DNA from: Clostridia bacterium
GTDB taxonomy: Bacteria; Bacillota; Clostridia; Lachnospirales; Anaerotignaceae
DNA length: 64,000 nucleotides
Reading direction: 5' to 3'
NCBI GenBank assembly: GCA_910575055.1
Contig: CAJTDC010000017.1
Span: 1-64,000 of the forward strand
A program made the translations under genes and the position numbers. Numbering within the stretch: position 1 is the stretch's first letter; every line of letters begins with the position of its first letter. Below are positions 35,119 to 43,090 of this stretch, piece by piece. Under the pieces are notes generated by a model, which did no database searches, was not told where the DNA came from, and was given only the letters and a program-made list of their open reading frames with translations.

Positions 35119-36213
35119 CTACTTATTTACTTCTTCTTTTTCTTCATTACAGACTTTCACATTTCTTTTCTCTATTTGTTTGATTATCTCTTTTGCCGTT
35201 ACGGTGTCTGTTATCAGTATAGCTTGTGGCATAATTGGGCAGACGGCAGCAAGAGCTTCTGCTTTATTCTTTCCTCCTGCTACAATAATAATCTTTTTCA
35301 TTCTGCTTATTTCTTCCAATCGCAACCCTATAGAATAAGAAGTGTGTACGATTGTACCTTTGCTATCCAAATAGTAGCCTAACATTTCTGCTACTGCACC
35401 CTTTTTTAAAAGAAATTCATAAACACAAGAGTCAACCTGTCTTTTTTTCGCCATTTTCAGTGCATTTCCTACTCCTAAAATTAAAACATCGGCTTGTCTA
35501 ATTTCTTTTAGTGTTTCCTGTACAAATGGCTCTTGTTTCATTTCTTCGAAGGCTTTTTGACTCATATGATCAGGCAGTTGCAAAAGTTTATAACTTGCTG
35601 ACAATTTTTCTGCTAATTTGGCTGCTAATGTATCCGCCTGCTGTTCTAATATACCACCTATACTCCCCCTCGCTGGCACAACAAGTTCTGCCCTTTTATT
35701 ACTTGAAAAAGGCATTGCCCCCACCATTGTTGCAAGAGTAGAACCACCTGTTAATGCAATTTTACTCTCTTTCGTGATATTTTTCAGAACTATCTCTGAA
35801 GCAATTCGTCCCAATTCTTTTTTTATGCTTTGGCTGCCTTTACAGCCCCCTTCTGCAATATACGCCTCCGTAATGCCTAACATTTTCGCCAACTCTTTTT
35901 CAAAAGCGGAAACTCCATCTATTTGTTTCACAAGTGGCTCCATTTCTGTTAGTATTTGTTTGCCCTCTTTGGTCACTTTCATTCCTTCCCTCGAAACATC
36001 AATGAGTTGCTGCATATGCAGTTTTTCTATTTCGTTGCGGACAGTCCTTTCCGAAAAATCCAATGAAAGAGAAATTGTTCTTCTACCTACTGGCTCTAGT
36101 AAATGAATGGTTCGCAATATACGATACCTTTTTACAATCGCTGTCATTTCCTCTGGTGCTATTTTTTTCATCATCTGTAATGTGTCTAATAAATTCTCTT
36201 TATAAAGGGACAT
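35119..36213 (-). CDS. cggR: CggR/SorC-family glycolytic regulator, 364 aa
   Basis: N-terminal HTH (LLEPVGRRTISLSLDFSERT, VRNEIEKLHMQQLIDVS), then the sugar-phosphate-isomerase-like effector domain with KIALTGGSTLATMVGAM, FVVPARG-type VVPARGSIGGILEQQADT and DVLILGVGNALKMAKK. In B. subtilis CggR represses the gapA operon until fructose-1,6-bisphosphate binds. The start is ATG 36213 after AGGTGG; the upstream GTG lies inside the operator repeat. First gene of the glycolytic cluster. Confidence 0.92.
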   Translation of the reverse strand: MSLYKENLLDTLQMMKKIAPEEMTAIVKRYRILRTIHLLEPVGRRTISLSLDFSERTVRNEIEKLHMQQLIDVSREGMKVTKEGKQILTEMEPLVKQIDGVSAFEKELAKMLGITEAYIAEGGCKGSQSIKKELGRIASEIVLKNITKESKIALTGGSTLATMVGAMPFSSNKRAELVVPARGSIGGILEQQADTLAAKLAEKLSASYKLLQLPDHMSQKAFEEMKQEPFVQETLKEIRQADVLILGVGNALKMAKKRQVDSCVYEFLLKKGAVAEMLGYYLDSKGTIVHTSYSIGLRLEEISRMKKIIIVAGGKNKAEALAAVCPIMPQAILITDTVTAKEIIKQIEKRNVKVCNEEKEEVNK

Positions 36214-36215
36214 AA

Positions 36216-36328
36216 TTCGTCCCACCTTTCATTTTTCGTCCCACCTGTCTTTAAAGGAAAACCTATCAGTAGGATTGCACATCTAATAGGCTTGTATTTA
36301 TTATAGTATATTTACCAAAATTTTTCAA
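36216..36328 (-). promoter_or_regulatory. cggR operon promoter and direct-repeat operator
   Basis: TTGAAA (36328-36323), 17-bp spacer and TATAAT (36305-36300) on the minus strand. Downstream, AGGTGGGACGAA occurs twice (36246-36235 and 36227-36216), period 19 bp; the second includes the ribosome site of cggR. B. subtilis CggR binds two direct GGGAC-containing half-operators spaced about two turns apart, so autoregulation is likely. The rest of 36,214-36,558 is AT-rich and holds the dsdA promoter region, with a TATAAA near 36,511. Confidence 0.75.
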
Positions 36329-36558
36329 CCTATTTCCAAATGTATACAGTTAAAAAATTCACTAAAATTTTTTTGTCAAAATCACATTCTATAAAACAAC
36401 ATTGATAATATTTTGTACCAAATTTATTTTTTTACTCATAAAATAGTTATACTGTTTAAAAACATACTTCTTTTTTTATAACACTTGCTTAAAACCTATT
36501 TTTACGATATACTATAAAATATCATTACAATTTTCTCTATTAGAAAGGATTGATGTAT

Positions 36559-37890
36559 ATGGAACAAGCACTTTGGCAGCAGATGAAAAACCAACCATTA
36601 CTGAAAAAAATCGCTTCTGAACAAGAAGTATTTTGGCTCAACGATGAACTAGAAGATGCAAAAACAGCACTGTCAAAAATCAATATTACTATGTCTGACA
36701 TAGAAGATGCAGAAGCTCGTCTAGCTCGTTTTGCTCCTTTTATACAAAAATGTTTTCCAGAAACACAGCCTCAAAATGGTTTAATTGAATCTCCTCTTAC
36801 TGAAATAGAAAATATGAAAAAACAATTAGAGCAGGAATACAATGTATCTATTTCTGGCAGGCTGTTTTTAAAACAAGACAGTCATTTAGCAATTTCAGGT
36901 TCTGTAAAAGCACGTGGTGGCATTTATGAGGTACTCAAACACGCTGAAGATTTAGCACTAGAACACGGAAAAATCAAATTAACTGACGATTACAGTGTAT
37001 TTGCTTCTGATGAAATGAAATCTTTTTTCAATCAATTTAAAATACAAGTTGGTTCTACAGGCAATTTAGGTATGAGCATAGGCATTATGAGTGCAGCACT
37101 TGGTTTTCACGTTATCGTGCATATGTCCGCTGACGCAAAACAATGGAAAAAAGATTTGCTTCGTCAAAGAGGAGCTGTAGTAGTAGAATATGCTGATGAT
37201 TACAGTAAAGCAGTTGAAGTAGGCAGAAAACAATCTGATGCTGACCCTAGCAGTTATTTTGTAGATGACGAAAATTCTGTAACACTCTTTTTAGGGTATG
37301 CTGTTGCTGCAAAACGTTTAAAATCACAATTTGAACAGCAAAACATCACTATAGACCAAAATCACCCTCTTTTTGTATACATTCCTTGCGGTGTAGGCGG
37401 TGCTCCGGGCGGTGTAACATTTGGTTTAAAACAACTTTTCGGTGACAATGTTCATGTATTTTTTGTAGAAACTACTCCTGCACCTTGTATGCTTTTGGGT
37501 ATGGCTTCAGGTATGCAAAATAAAATTTGTGTGCAAGATTTTGGGCTTTCTGGACAAACACACGCTGACGGTTTAGCAGTAGGTAGACCTTCCGGTTTTG
37601 TAGGCAATGTTATGAAAAATATACTTAGTGGAGAAATGACGTTACAAGATAGACGTATCTATGATTTCATGAGAGATATTGTAAATACAGAGAATATATT
37701 TTTAGAGCCTTCTGCTTGTGCTTCATTTATGGGCGTTGTGGATTTGTTCCAATATGACGAGGGAAAACAATATATTGCTAAACAGCACTTAGAAGATAAA
37801 ATGCAAAATGCAATTCATATTGCTTGGGCAACTGGTGGCAGCCTTGTACCAGAGGAAATTAGAAAAGAATATATGAATACTTATCTCTAA
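36559..37890 (+). CDS. dsdA: D-serine ammonia-lyase, 443 aa
   Basis: PLP enzyme converting D-serine to pyruvate and ammonia. The PLP Lys is in HLAISGSVKARGGIYE, the phosphate-binding loop in VGSTGNLGMSIGIM, and the Gly-rich C-terminal part in YIPCGVGGAPGGVTFG with HADGLAVGRPSGFVG and EPSACASFMGV. The start MEQALWQQ at 36559 is nine bases after AAAGGA; ATG 36553 is too close. Monocistronic, divergent from cggR, no dsdC-type regulator nearby. A role in detoxifying or using D-serine is expected. Confidence 0.95.
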   Translation: MEQALWQQMKNQPLLKKIASEQEVFWLNDELEDAKTALSKINITMSDIEDAEARLARFAPFIQKCFPETQPQNGLIESPLTEIENMKKQLEQEYNVSISGRLFLKQDSHLAISGSVKARGGIYEVLKHAEDLALEHGKIKLTDDYSVFASDEMKSFFNQFKIQVGSTGNLGMSIGIMSAALGFHVIVHMSADAKQWKKDLLRQRGAVVVEYADDYSKAVEVGRKQSDADPSSYFVDDENSVTLFLGYAVAAKRLKSQFEQQNITIDQNHPLFVYIPCGVGGAPGGVTFGLKQLFGDNVHVFFVETTPAPCMLLGMASGMQNKICVQDFGLSGQTHADGLAVGRPSGFVGNVMKNILSGEMTLQDRRIYDFMRDIVNTENIFLEPSACASFMGVVDLFQYDEGKQYIAKQHLEDKMQNAIHIAWATGGSLVPEEIRKEYMNTYL

Positions 37891-38005
37891 TCATAAAATA
37901 CTTCAATTTCATTTATAATCGGGAAAAAAAAGTTTTCCCTTAAAGTTTAGTTCAAGCTTTTTTAAAGGCTTGCAGATGTGGACAGTGTCTACAAAAAAGA
38001 CTTTA

Positions 38006-38042
38006 AAAATAAGACCTTATTTTTTATCAAGGTCTTATTTTT
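38006..38042 (+). terminator. Bidirectional terminator between dsdA and the DUF6809-like gene
   Basis: AAAATAAGACCTT pairs with AAGGTCTTATTTTT around a T-rich loop. Upstream, 37,915-37,985 holds a degraded copy of the dispersed repeat (AGTTTTCCC, CAAGCTTTTTTAAAGGCTTG). Confidence 0.85.
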
Positions 38043-38053
38043 AATCATATAAA

Positions 38054-38335
38054 TTACTTTGTGTCATTTTCTTGCAATATCTCCATCATCATTTTTGCAC
38101 CAATTTTAAAACCATATATAAACATTTCTGATAATTCTATAGAGATAGCGTTGCATTTCTCATCTATAATATCGTCAAATTCTTCAATGAGAGAACTGTC
38201 TATTTTTCTCTTAAATTCATCATAATGCTTTTGTTGTTCTTTTCGTAAATGCTTGTAATATTTTGTTATAGGTTTGTATTGTTCTGAAGGATATACCCTT
38301 CCCTCATACAAATCTTCTAATATTTTATTCATCAT
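38054..38335 (-). CDS. DUF6809-like protein, 93 aa (pair 1)
   Basis: NKILEDLYEGRVYPSEQYKP at the start and ISIELSEMFIYGFKIGAKMM at the end are the signature of the DUF6809-type family known from Clostridia, usually without assigned function. Helical, cytosolic. It is divergent from a ribbon-helix-helix gene across an AT-rich repeat array. The same two families occur as a same-strand pair at 51537-52035 (about 60% identical by eye), so they form a module. Confidence 0.8.
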   Translation of the reverse strand: MMNKILEDLYEGRVYPSEQYKPITKYYKHLRKEQQKHYDEFKRKIDSSLIEEFDDIIDEKCNAISIELSEMFIYGFKIGAKMMMEILQENDTK

Positions 38336-38352
38336 TTATCACCTATCACTTT

Positions 38353-38404
38353 ATATTATATATTTATATTATATATTCATATTATATATTTATATTATAT
38401 ATTT
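38353..38404. repeat. Four 13-bp iterons between the divergent pair
   Basis: Four head-to-tail copies of ATATTATATATTY at 38353-38365, 38366-38378, 38379-38391 and 38392-38404, with a single T/C variation. They lie between the DUF6809-like gene and the ribbon-helix-helix gene and may be operator iterons for the RHH protein; AT-rich slippage is the alternative. Confidence 0.8.
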
Positions 38405-38470
38405 TTGATATATATTTATCAATGTTAAATAGATATAATAATTATAAAAATATAATATGGAGGTATTATT

Positions 38471-38683
38471 ATGTCAGAAAAATTTATAGTAACACCTAAA
38501 AAAAAGGAAGATAAATTTGTTGTAATGACATTAAGAATAGAAAAAGATTTACAAGAAGAATTTGATAAATTAGCCTCAAAAAGCGAACGTTCCAGAAATG
38601 AAGTAATGTGTATGGCATTAAAATACGCTTTAGAACAATTAGAATTTACTACCAAAAGTGAAAATAGTGATAAAAGTGTATAA
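38471..38683 (+). CDS. Ribbon-helix-helix DNA-binding protein, 70 aa (pair 1)
   Basis: A CopG/Arc-type fold: beta strand FVVMTLRIEKDLQEEFDKLA, turn and second helix KSERSRNEVMCMALKYALEQ. The short basic N-terminus (SEKFIVTPKKKED) is shared with the copy at 51537. Ribosome site GGAGG, ATG 38471. By analogy to antitoxin/regulator proteins it probably binds its own AT-rich upstream repeats as a dimer. Confidence 0.85.
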   Translation: MSEKFIVTPKKKEDKFVVMTLRIEKDLQEEFDKLASKSERSRNEVMCMALKYALEQLEFTTKSENSDKSV

Positions 38684-38689
38684 ATAGAA

Positions 38690-38895
38690 AAACAGAAACG
38701 AAGTTTCTGCAAAAATTTAGGCTCAAGTCCTTTAAAAAGGGTTTGAGGGTGTATTGAAGGCAGAGTCCTCAATGTCTTTCTGCTTCAAGCGTGTTTTTGA
38801 AGGGAAAGCGTCTGAAAGATGTTGAGGAAACATTTAGAAAATTAAAAAAACGTAATATAAAGGGGAATTTTTCACAAATAGAAAAGTTCCCCTTT
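38690..38895. repeat. Dispersed intergenic repeat, copy C (diverged)
   Basis: Contains GAAGTTTCTGC, CAAGTCCTTTAAAAAGGGTTTG, TGCTTCAAGCGTGTTTTTGA and the closing hairpin GGGGAATTTTTCACAAATAGAAAAGTTCCCC, in the same order as copies A (24,400-24,560) and B (55,673-55,825). No gene is seen in 38,684-38,924. Confidence 0.75.
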
Positions 38896-38924
38896 TATAA
38901 AAATTTGTTTCATTATTGTTATTT

Positions 38925-39812
38925 CTATAAACTTAATATTTGACCATTGAATTTTATCTGTGCAGTATCTACAACTCTATGCGATTTTTCCATTTGAGAG
39001 GCAAAGAAGTCAAAACTAGAGTTAGCATTAAATATAGAAGTGCTTCTAGCAGGCTCAGTAATCTGTTTATTGCCAGTCATCTGTGCATAAGCGTATTCTA
39101 TTTTTTGGTTCATTCCATTTAGTATATTAGATGCGTTTTCTAATGCTTTCATAATCTCTTGCGGACTACCTGACAAATTGGAAAGTCCCAAAAATTCAGC
39201 AGAAATAGAATTAAGCTGATTTTCCAACACATTTGATGCTAATCCACCTGATAACTCATCATATTCATTTACTGTAGATTTATGAATACCTATATGACTT
39301 TGAATAATATCTGTATAGTCTGATTGAATACTCTGTTTATAATTATATAGATATGTTTCAGCTAATTCTTTTGTCATATTGGCATCATTAAGTGTATCTG
39401 TACCATTCAAATAGTTTTCAAGTTCTTCTATTTTTGACATTGTATATTTTAATTTGGATTTTGCATAGTCTATAACATCAGAAATTGTCTGTATGCCATC
39501 TCTTTGTTCCAATATTGAGTTTTCAGCCCATTGTTCTTTTGTATACATATCAGTTGCGTATTTTTCGTGCGTTGAAGCATTTTCTGTTTTATTTGTTTCA
39601 TCTGTTTTTTGGTTTTTGCTAGCATTTAATAAATCCAGTGCTTTTTGGCTTAGTTCAACTGCATCACGATTTTTCTTGTCATTACAATTAGAATTTATTT
39701 GTTGTACTATTTTTTGTAAATCAGAGTTTTGTACTTGCCCTATTGCCCTTTGCATTGAATTTTGTATTTGTGGTCTAAACATATTCTGACTAATTGCTGT
39801 ATTTATTCTCAT
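38925..39812 (-). CDS. Unknown helical protein, 295 aa
   Basis: The start MRINTAISQNMFRPQIQNSM resembles the N-terminal packing helix of flagellin- or Type VII-like secreted proteins without signal peptide, but no D1 repeat is seen at the C-terminus, so this is weak. The middle is Asn/Lys/Thr-rich, followed by long helices (IQTISDVIDYAKSKLKYTMS, ASNILNGMNQKIEYAYAQMT). No membrane segment. It is monocistronic with a good ribosome site. Function unknown. Confidence 0.6.
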   Translation of the reverse strand: MRINTAISQNMFRPQIQNSMQRAIGQVQNSDLQKIVQQINSNCNDKKNRDAVELSQKALDLLNASKNQKTDETNKTENASTHEKYATDMYTKEQWAENSILEQRDGIQTISDVIDYAKSKLKYTMSKIEELENYLNGTDTLNDANMTKELAETYLYNYKQSIQSDYTDIIQSHIGIHKSTVNEYDELSGGLASNVLENQLNSISAEFLGLSNLSGSPQEIMKALENASNILNGMNQKIEYAYAQMTGNKQITEPARSTSIFNANSSFDFFASQMEKSHRVVDTAQIKFNGQILSL

Positions 39813-39849
39813 AAATTATTCCCCTTCCTTTTCTTACTATGAACGCTTC

Positions 39850-40115
39850 TGACACTCCCATACCTAAAGGCATGGGGTTCTTAATTACATAAACTTCTAA
39901 ATATACTCGAAAGCATATAAAACTAATCTATTTCATTAAGACTTTCACTATCAAAGATACCATTGTATCCATTAGCGATAGTATAAGGCTCGTATCAAAA
40001 CCTTTTATTTTCATGGTTTTATTATACCATTTCTTGTTCATAAAAGCAATATTAACATATATCAATAAAAAAAATGCTTTCATCCCACCCCTAAAGGAGT
40101 GGGCTTTTCGCATTT
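39850..40115 (-). mobile_element. Internally deleted IS200/IS605-type element
   Basis: Both ends carry subterminal hairpins: plus-strand CTCCCATACCTAAAGGCATG at 39856 and CCCACCCCTAAAGGAGTGGG near 40086-40105. Between them, minus-strand reading gives the start region (AAGAAATGGTATAATAAAAC) and a decayed tail ANGYNGIFDSESLNEID plus stop (39,935-39,985), resembling the C-terminal end of TnpB-like proteins. No transposase core remains. The order (5' end with promoter, 3' tail, end hairpin) indicates an internal deletion. The rest of 39,813-40,198 is noncoding. Confidence 0.6.
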
Positions 40116-40147
40116 AGCTTGTAAGCACTTATAACATTCTTTCATAT

Positions 40148-40182
40148 AAAAAGACCCTAAAGGAAATTCCCTCAAGGTCTTT
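40148..40182 (-). terminator. Terminator of the flavodiiron gene
   Basis: AAAAAGACC (40148-40156) pairs with GGTCTTTTA (40175-40183) about 20 bp after the stop; an inner CCCT/AGGG-like element (CCTAAAGGAAATTCCCTCAAGG) strengthens it. Oriented for the minus-strand gene. Confidence 0.75.
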
Positions 40183-40198
40183 TATTATCACTTAATCA

Positions 40199-42724
40199 TC
40201 AAAACATTTCATTAAATAATGCTGGTTTTTCAAGTGCTTGCGTTACTTTTGCCATTTTAGAAGTATCTCCTATGAGTGTTACTCCTACCAATCTATTATT
40301 TGCAAAATAATATTTCTCAAATGTATGTTTTGCTTCATCTTTAAACACTACTGTTTTATATTTTCTATTAGCATTTTTGCCATTATCTCCTATAGCATAC
40401 AAGCTAGTATCCATACCGTGGAAAGCAAGTGGTGCAACGATTGTTTTATAACTTGTTTCTTCTCCTGCCGCATTTGCTCCTGCTACTTTACCCATTTCTG
40501 CTGCTTCTGACCAAAGTGCATAGTTAATATTATCATATTCTGCACAGTCACCACAAGCATACACATCTTTTACACTTGTTTCCATTTTTTCATTTACTAC
40601 AATCGCTCTATTGATTTCTGCCCCTGCTTGTTTTGCAATTTCTACATTTGCTCTAACGCCGCTAGAAATGATTACAACATCTGCTGCAATTACTTCTCCA
40701 TCGCCTAATCTAACTCCTGTTACACTGCTTTCGCCTTCTATGCTTTCTACACTTGCTCCCAATTTCATTACAACACCTTGTGACTGTGCTGCTTTTAATA
40801 TTATATCACTTGCTTCACTATCCAACTGTCTACTCATAAGGCTTGGCATCATTTCTACTATTGTTACATTGCAATTTGCTTTTTTGATTTCCCATGCTGC
40901 TTCTAATCCCAGCACACCGCCACCTATTACTACTGCATTTTTAGCTGTTTTTACCAGTTTTCTAACTTTATCTACATCTTCCATTCTTCTAATGGTAATG
41001 ACTTCTTTTTTATCTGCTCCTTTAATTGGAGGCACAAAACATTCTGCTCCCAAAGCATATACACATTTATCATAGCTCAATACTGCTCCGCTTGCTAATG
41101 TAATTTCTTTTTTATTACTATCCAATGATTTTACTTCTTCATTGAGCATTACTTCAATATTATTTTGTTTGTACCATTGTTGGTCTTCTACTACAAGCTG
41201 TTTTGCAGTAACACCTGCAAGCAATGTTTTTGTAAGCATTGGGCGGTTATAGCTCATATATGGTTCATTTGTTACCATAGTAATAGAAGCTGTTTTATTT
41301 CTATTTCTAATTTCTTTTGCTGCATTTAATCCTGCGATACCATTTCCTATTACAACAAATTTCTCTTCTGTATCTTTTTGATAATCAGACTCTGTTACTT
41401 CTACTGGTACAAAATTCTCTTTTCCTACCCCACACACTGGGCAAGTATCCATACCTTCTGGGAATATTTCACCACATACCAAACATTTTACAAGTGCTTT
41501 TTTCGCAGATTTTAATTTATCATTTTCTTTATTTAAAAGCACACAACCGAAATTATAACCATATTCATATGCTCCTGTTAAATCATTTTCACCAGGACGC
41601 AATTTAATTTTATAGCCATCTATTACTTTCATACGAAGTTGTTTTAATCTTTCTATAATATGAGGTACACCTTCACCACTCCAGCCATAGCTACCAAATG
41701 CACTTGCTAATTTTCCGCCGTGTGTTCCTGCAAATATAGATGTTGTCAAATCCCATATTGGCTTTAATGCTTCTCCTACTATTGTTGGTGTTCCAAACAA
41801 TATACCATCTGCAAAGCCTAATTCTTCCAATACTTTGGCTTGGTCAGACACTACCATATCATATATTCTAACATCAATATCTCCACTATCTTGTATACCT
41901 TTTTTAATTTCTTCTGCAAGCTGTCCTGTATAGCCATAAGCAGATACATATGGTATTATCACTGTCTTTTTAGCATTTGGATTGACTACAGTACACCAAT
42001 CTTTATATGTTTTTTGTATTTCTTCTATTCTACTATCTATTACTGGACCGTGTCCTGTACATATCATATCAATATCCAAATCTTTTATTCTATCCAACGC
42101 TTTAAGCATAAAAGGTTTAAATGGCCCTATAATATTATCAAAATAATATTTTGTTGCTCTCATATAACCTTCATTATCTTTGAGTTTACTCAACACAATA
42201 TCATCAAGGCAATAATGAGAACCAAAAGAGTCACAAGTAAACAACAATTTATCTTCTTTTACATAAGTATACATTGTATCAGGCCAGTGCAAATTAGGCA
42301 AAAGCATAAATTGTAATGTTTTATTTCCTAATGATATTGTATCATTTTCTTTTACTGCAATACTATAAAAATCGTGATTAATAATATTTTTCAAAAATCC
42401 TATGGCACAAGCTGTTGCTACAACACAAATGCGTGGGTTCATTTCTATTAATTTTACAATACTACCTGCGTGGTCTGGTTCTGTATGGTTCATTACAACA
42501 TAGTCAATATCATTTACATTTACTACTTCTTGCAATTTTTCTAAATATTCATCAAAAAATTTTACTTTTGCTGTTTCAAATACTGCTGTTTTTTCACTGC
42601 CTTTTAAAACATAGGAATTGTATGTTGTACCAAATTCTGTTTCCATAATAATGTCAAATACTCTCAGGTCTTTATCCAACACACCTGCCCAATATAAATC
42701 TTGTTTTAATTGATACGCTTTCAT
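40199..42724 (-). CDS. Flavodiiron protein fused to rubredoxin and NAD(P)H:rubredoxin reductase (class F type), 841 aa
   Basis: Domain order: metallo-beta-lactamase-like diiron domain (1-250; HTEPDHAGS ligands, NLHWPDTMY, FGSHYCLD, CTGHGP), flavodoxin (255-395; PYVSAYGYTGQLAEEI, FGTPTIVGEA, SAFGSYGWSGEG), a short-spacer rubredoxin (about 420-445; CLVCG, ten residues, CPVCG) and an FAD/NAD reductase (455-841; VVIGNGIAGLNAAKEIRNRN, VVIGGGVLGLEAAWEI, YACGDCAEY). Electrons pass from NADH via FAD, rubredoxin and FMN to the diiron site, reducing O2 to water or NO to N2O in the cytosol. Good ribosome site AAAGGAG. Confidence 0.95.
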   Translation of the reverse strand: MKAYQLKQDLYWAGVLDKDLRVFDIIMETEFGTTYNSYVLKGSEKTAVFETAKVKFFDEYLEKLQEVVNVNDIDYVVMNHTEPDHAGSIVKLIEMNPRICVVATACAIGFLKNIINHDFYSIAVKENDTISLGNKTLQFMLLPNLHWPDTMYTYVKEDKLLFTCDSFGSHYCLDDIVLSKLKDNEGYMRATKYYFDNIIGPFKPFMLKALDRIKDLDIDMICTGHGPVIDSRIEEIQKTYKDWCTVVNPNAKKTVIIPYVSAYGYTGQLAEEIKKGIQDSGDIDVRIYDMVVSDQAKVLEELGFADGILFGTPTIVGEALKPIWDLTTSIFAGTHGGKLASAFGSYGWSGEGVPHIIERLKQLRMKVIDGYKIKLRPGENDLTGAYEYGYNFGCVLLNKENDKLKSAKKALVKCLVCGEIFPEGMDTCPVCGVGKENFVPVEVTESDYQKDTEEKFVVIGNGIAGLNAAKEIRNRNKTASITMVTNEPYMSYNRPMLTKTLLAGVTAKQLVVEDQQWYKQNNIEVMLNEEVKSLDSNKKEITLASGAVLSYDKCVYALGAECFVPPIKGADKKEVITIRRMEDVDKVRKLVKTAKNAVVIGGGVLGLEAAWEIKKANCNVTIVEMMPSLMSRQLDSEASDIILKAAQSQGVVMKLGASVESIEGESSVTGVRLGDGEVIAADVVIISSGVRANVEIAKQAGAEINRAIVVNEKMETSVKDVYACGDCAEYDNINYALWSEAAEMGKVAGANAAGEETSYKTIVAPLAFHGMDTSLYAIGDNGKNANRKYKTVVFKDEAKHTFEKYYFANNRLVGVTLIGDTSKMAKVTQALEKPALFNEMF

Positions 42725-42790
42725 TTACTTACTCCTTTCTTATTTGCCATAACGTCATTTTATGTTCTCTTTTCTTTTGTTTATTTTTTT

Positions 42791-42849
42791 ATTATACTAA
42801 ACACTGCCATCTATTGTCAATAATAACTATTCTCAATAAATAATTATTT
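42791..42849 (-). promoter_or_regulatory. Promoter of the flavodiiron gene with upstream palindrome
   Basis: TTGACA (42820-42815), 18-bp spacer and TATAAT (42796-42791). Just upstream lies the perfect palindrome AAATAATTATTT (42838-42849). A PerR- or Fur-like operator is conceivable for an oxygen-response gene but the site does not match their consensus closely. The remaining 42,850-43,090 contains only AT-rich DNA and TATAAT at 43043-43048 for polA. Confidence 0.65.
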
Positions 42850-43090
42850 TTTATCTATAATTTTATATCATTATTACTTCATTTCAACATCATAAAAAAA
42901 TGTTAACTTAAATTTCTTTTTTACACTCCCCTATTATAACCGCATATTACACTATCATACATTATATTACTTTCAAAATTTATTTAAACTATTCTCTATT
43001 ATTATTTTTTAAATTGTCGTGTTTTTTATATCCAAAATAGTGTATAATAGGCTATAACACACATCGAAAAAAGAAAGCGAGAATACAATT

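Noticed and set aside
38353-38404. CRISPR array
   Set aside because: Units are 13 bp, directly contiguous without spacers, and no cas genes are near.
38925-39812. Flagellin or flagellar hook-associated protein
   Set aside because: Only the N-terminal phrase is vaguely similar; no conserved C-terminal helix and no other motility gene nearby.
39928-40113. 61-aa minus-strand frame
   Set aside because: It crosses the end hairpin and start region of the IS200/IS605-like remnant and ends in a different frame from the recognisable tail; no ribosome site.
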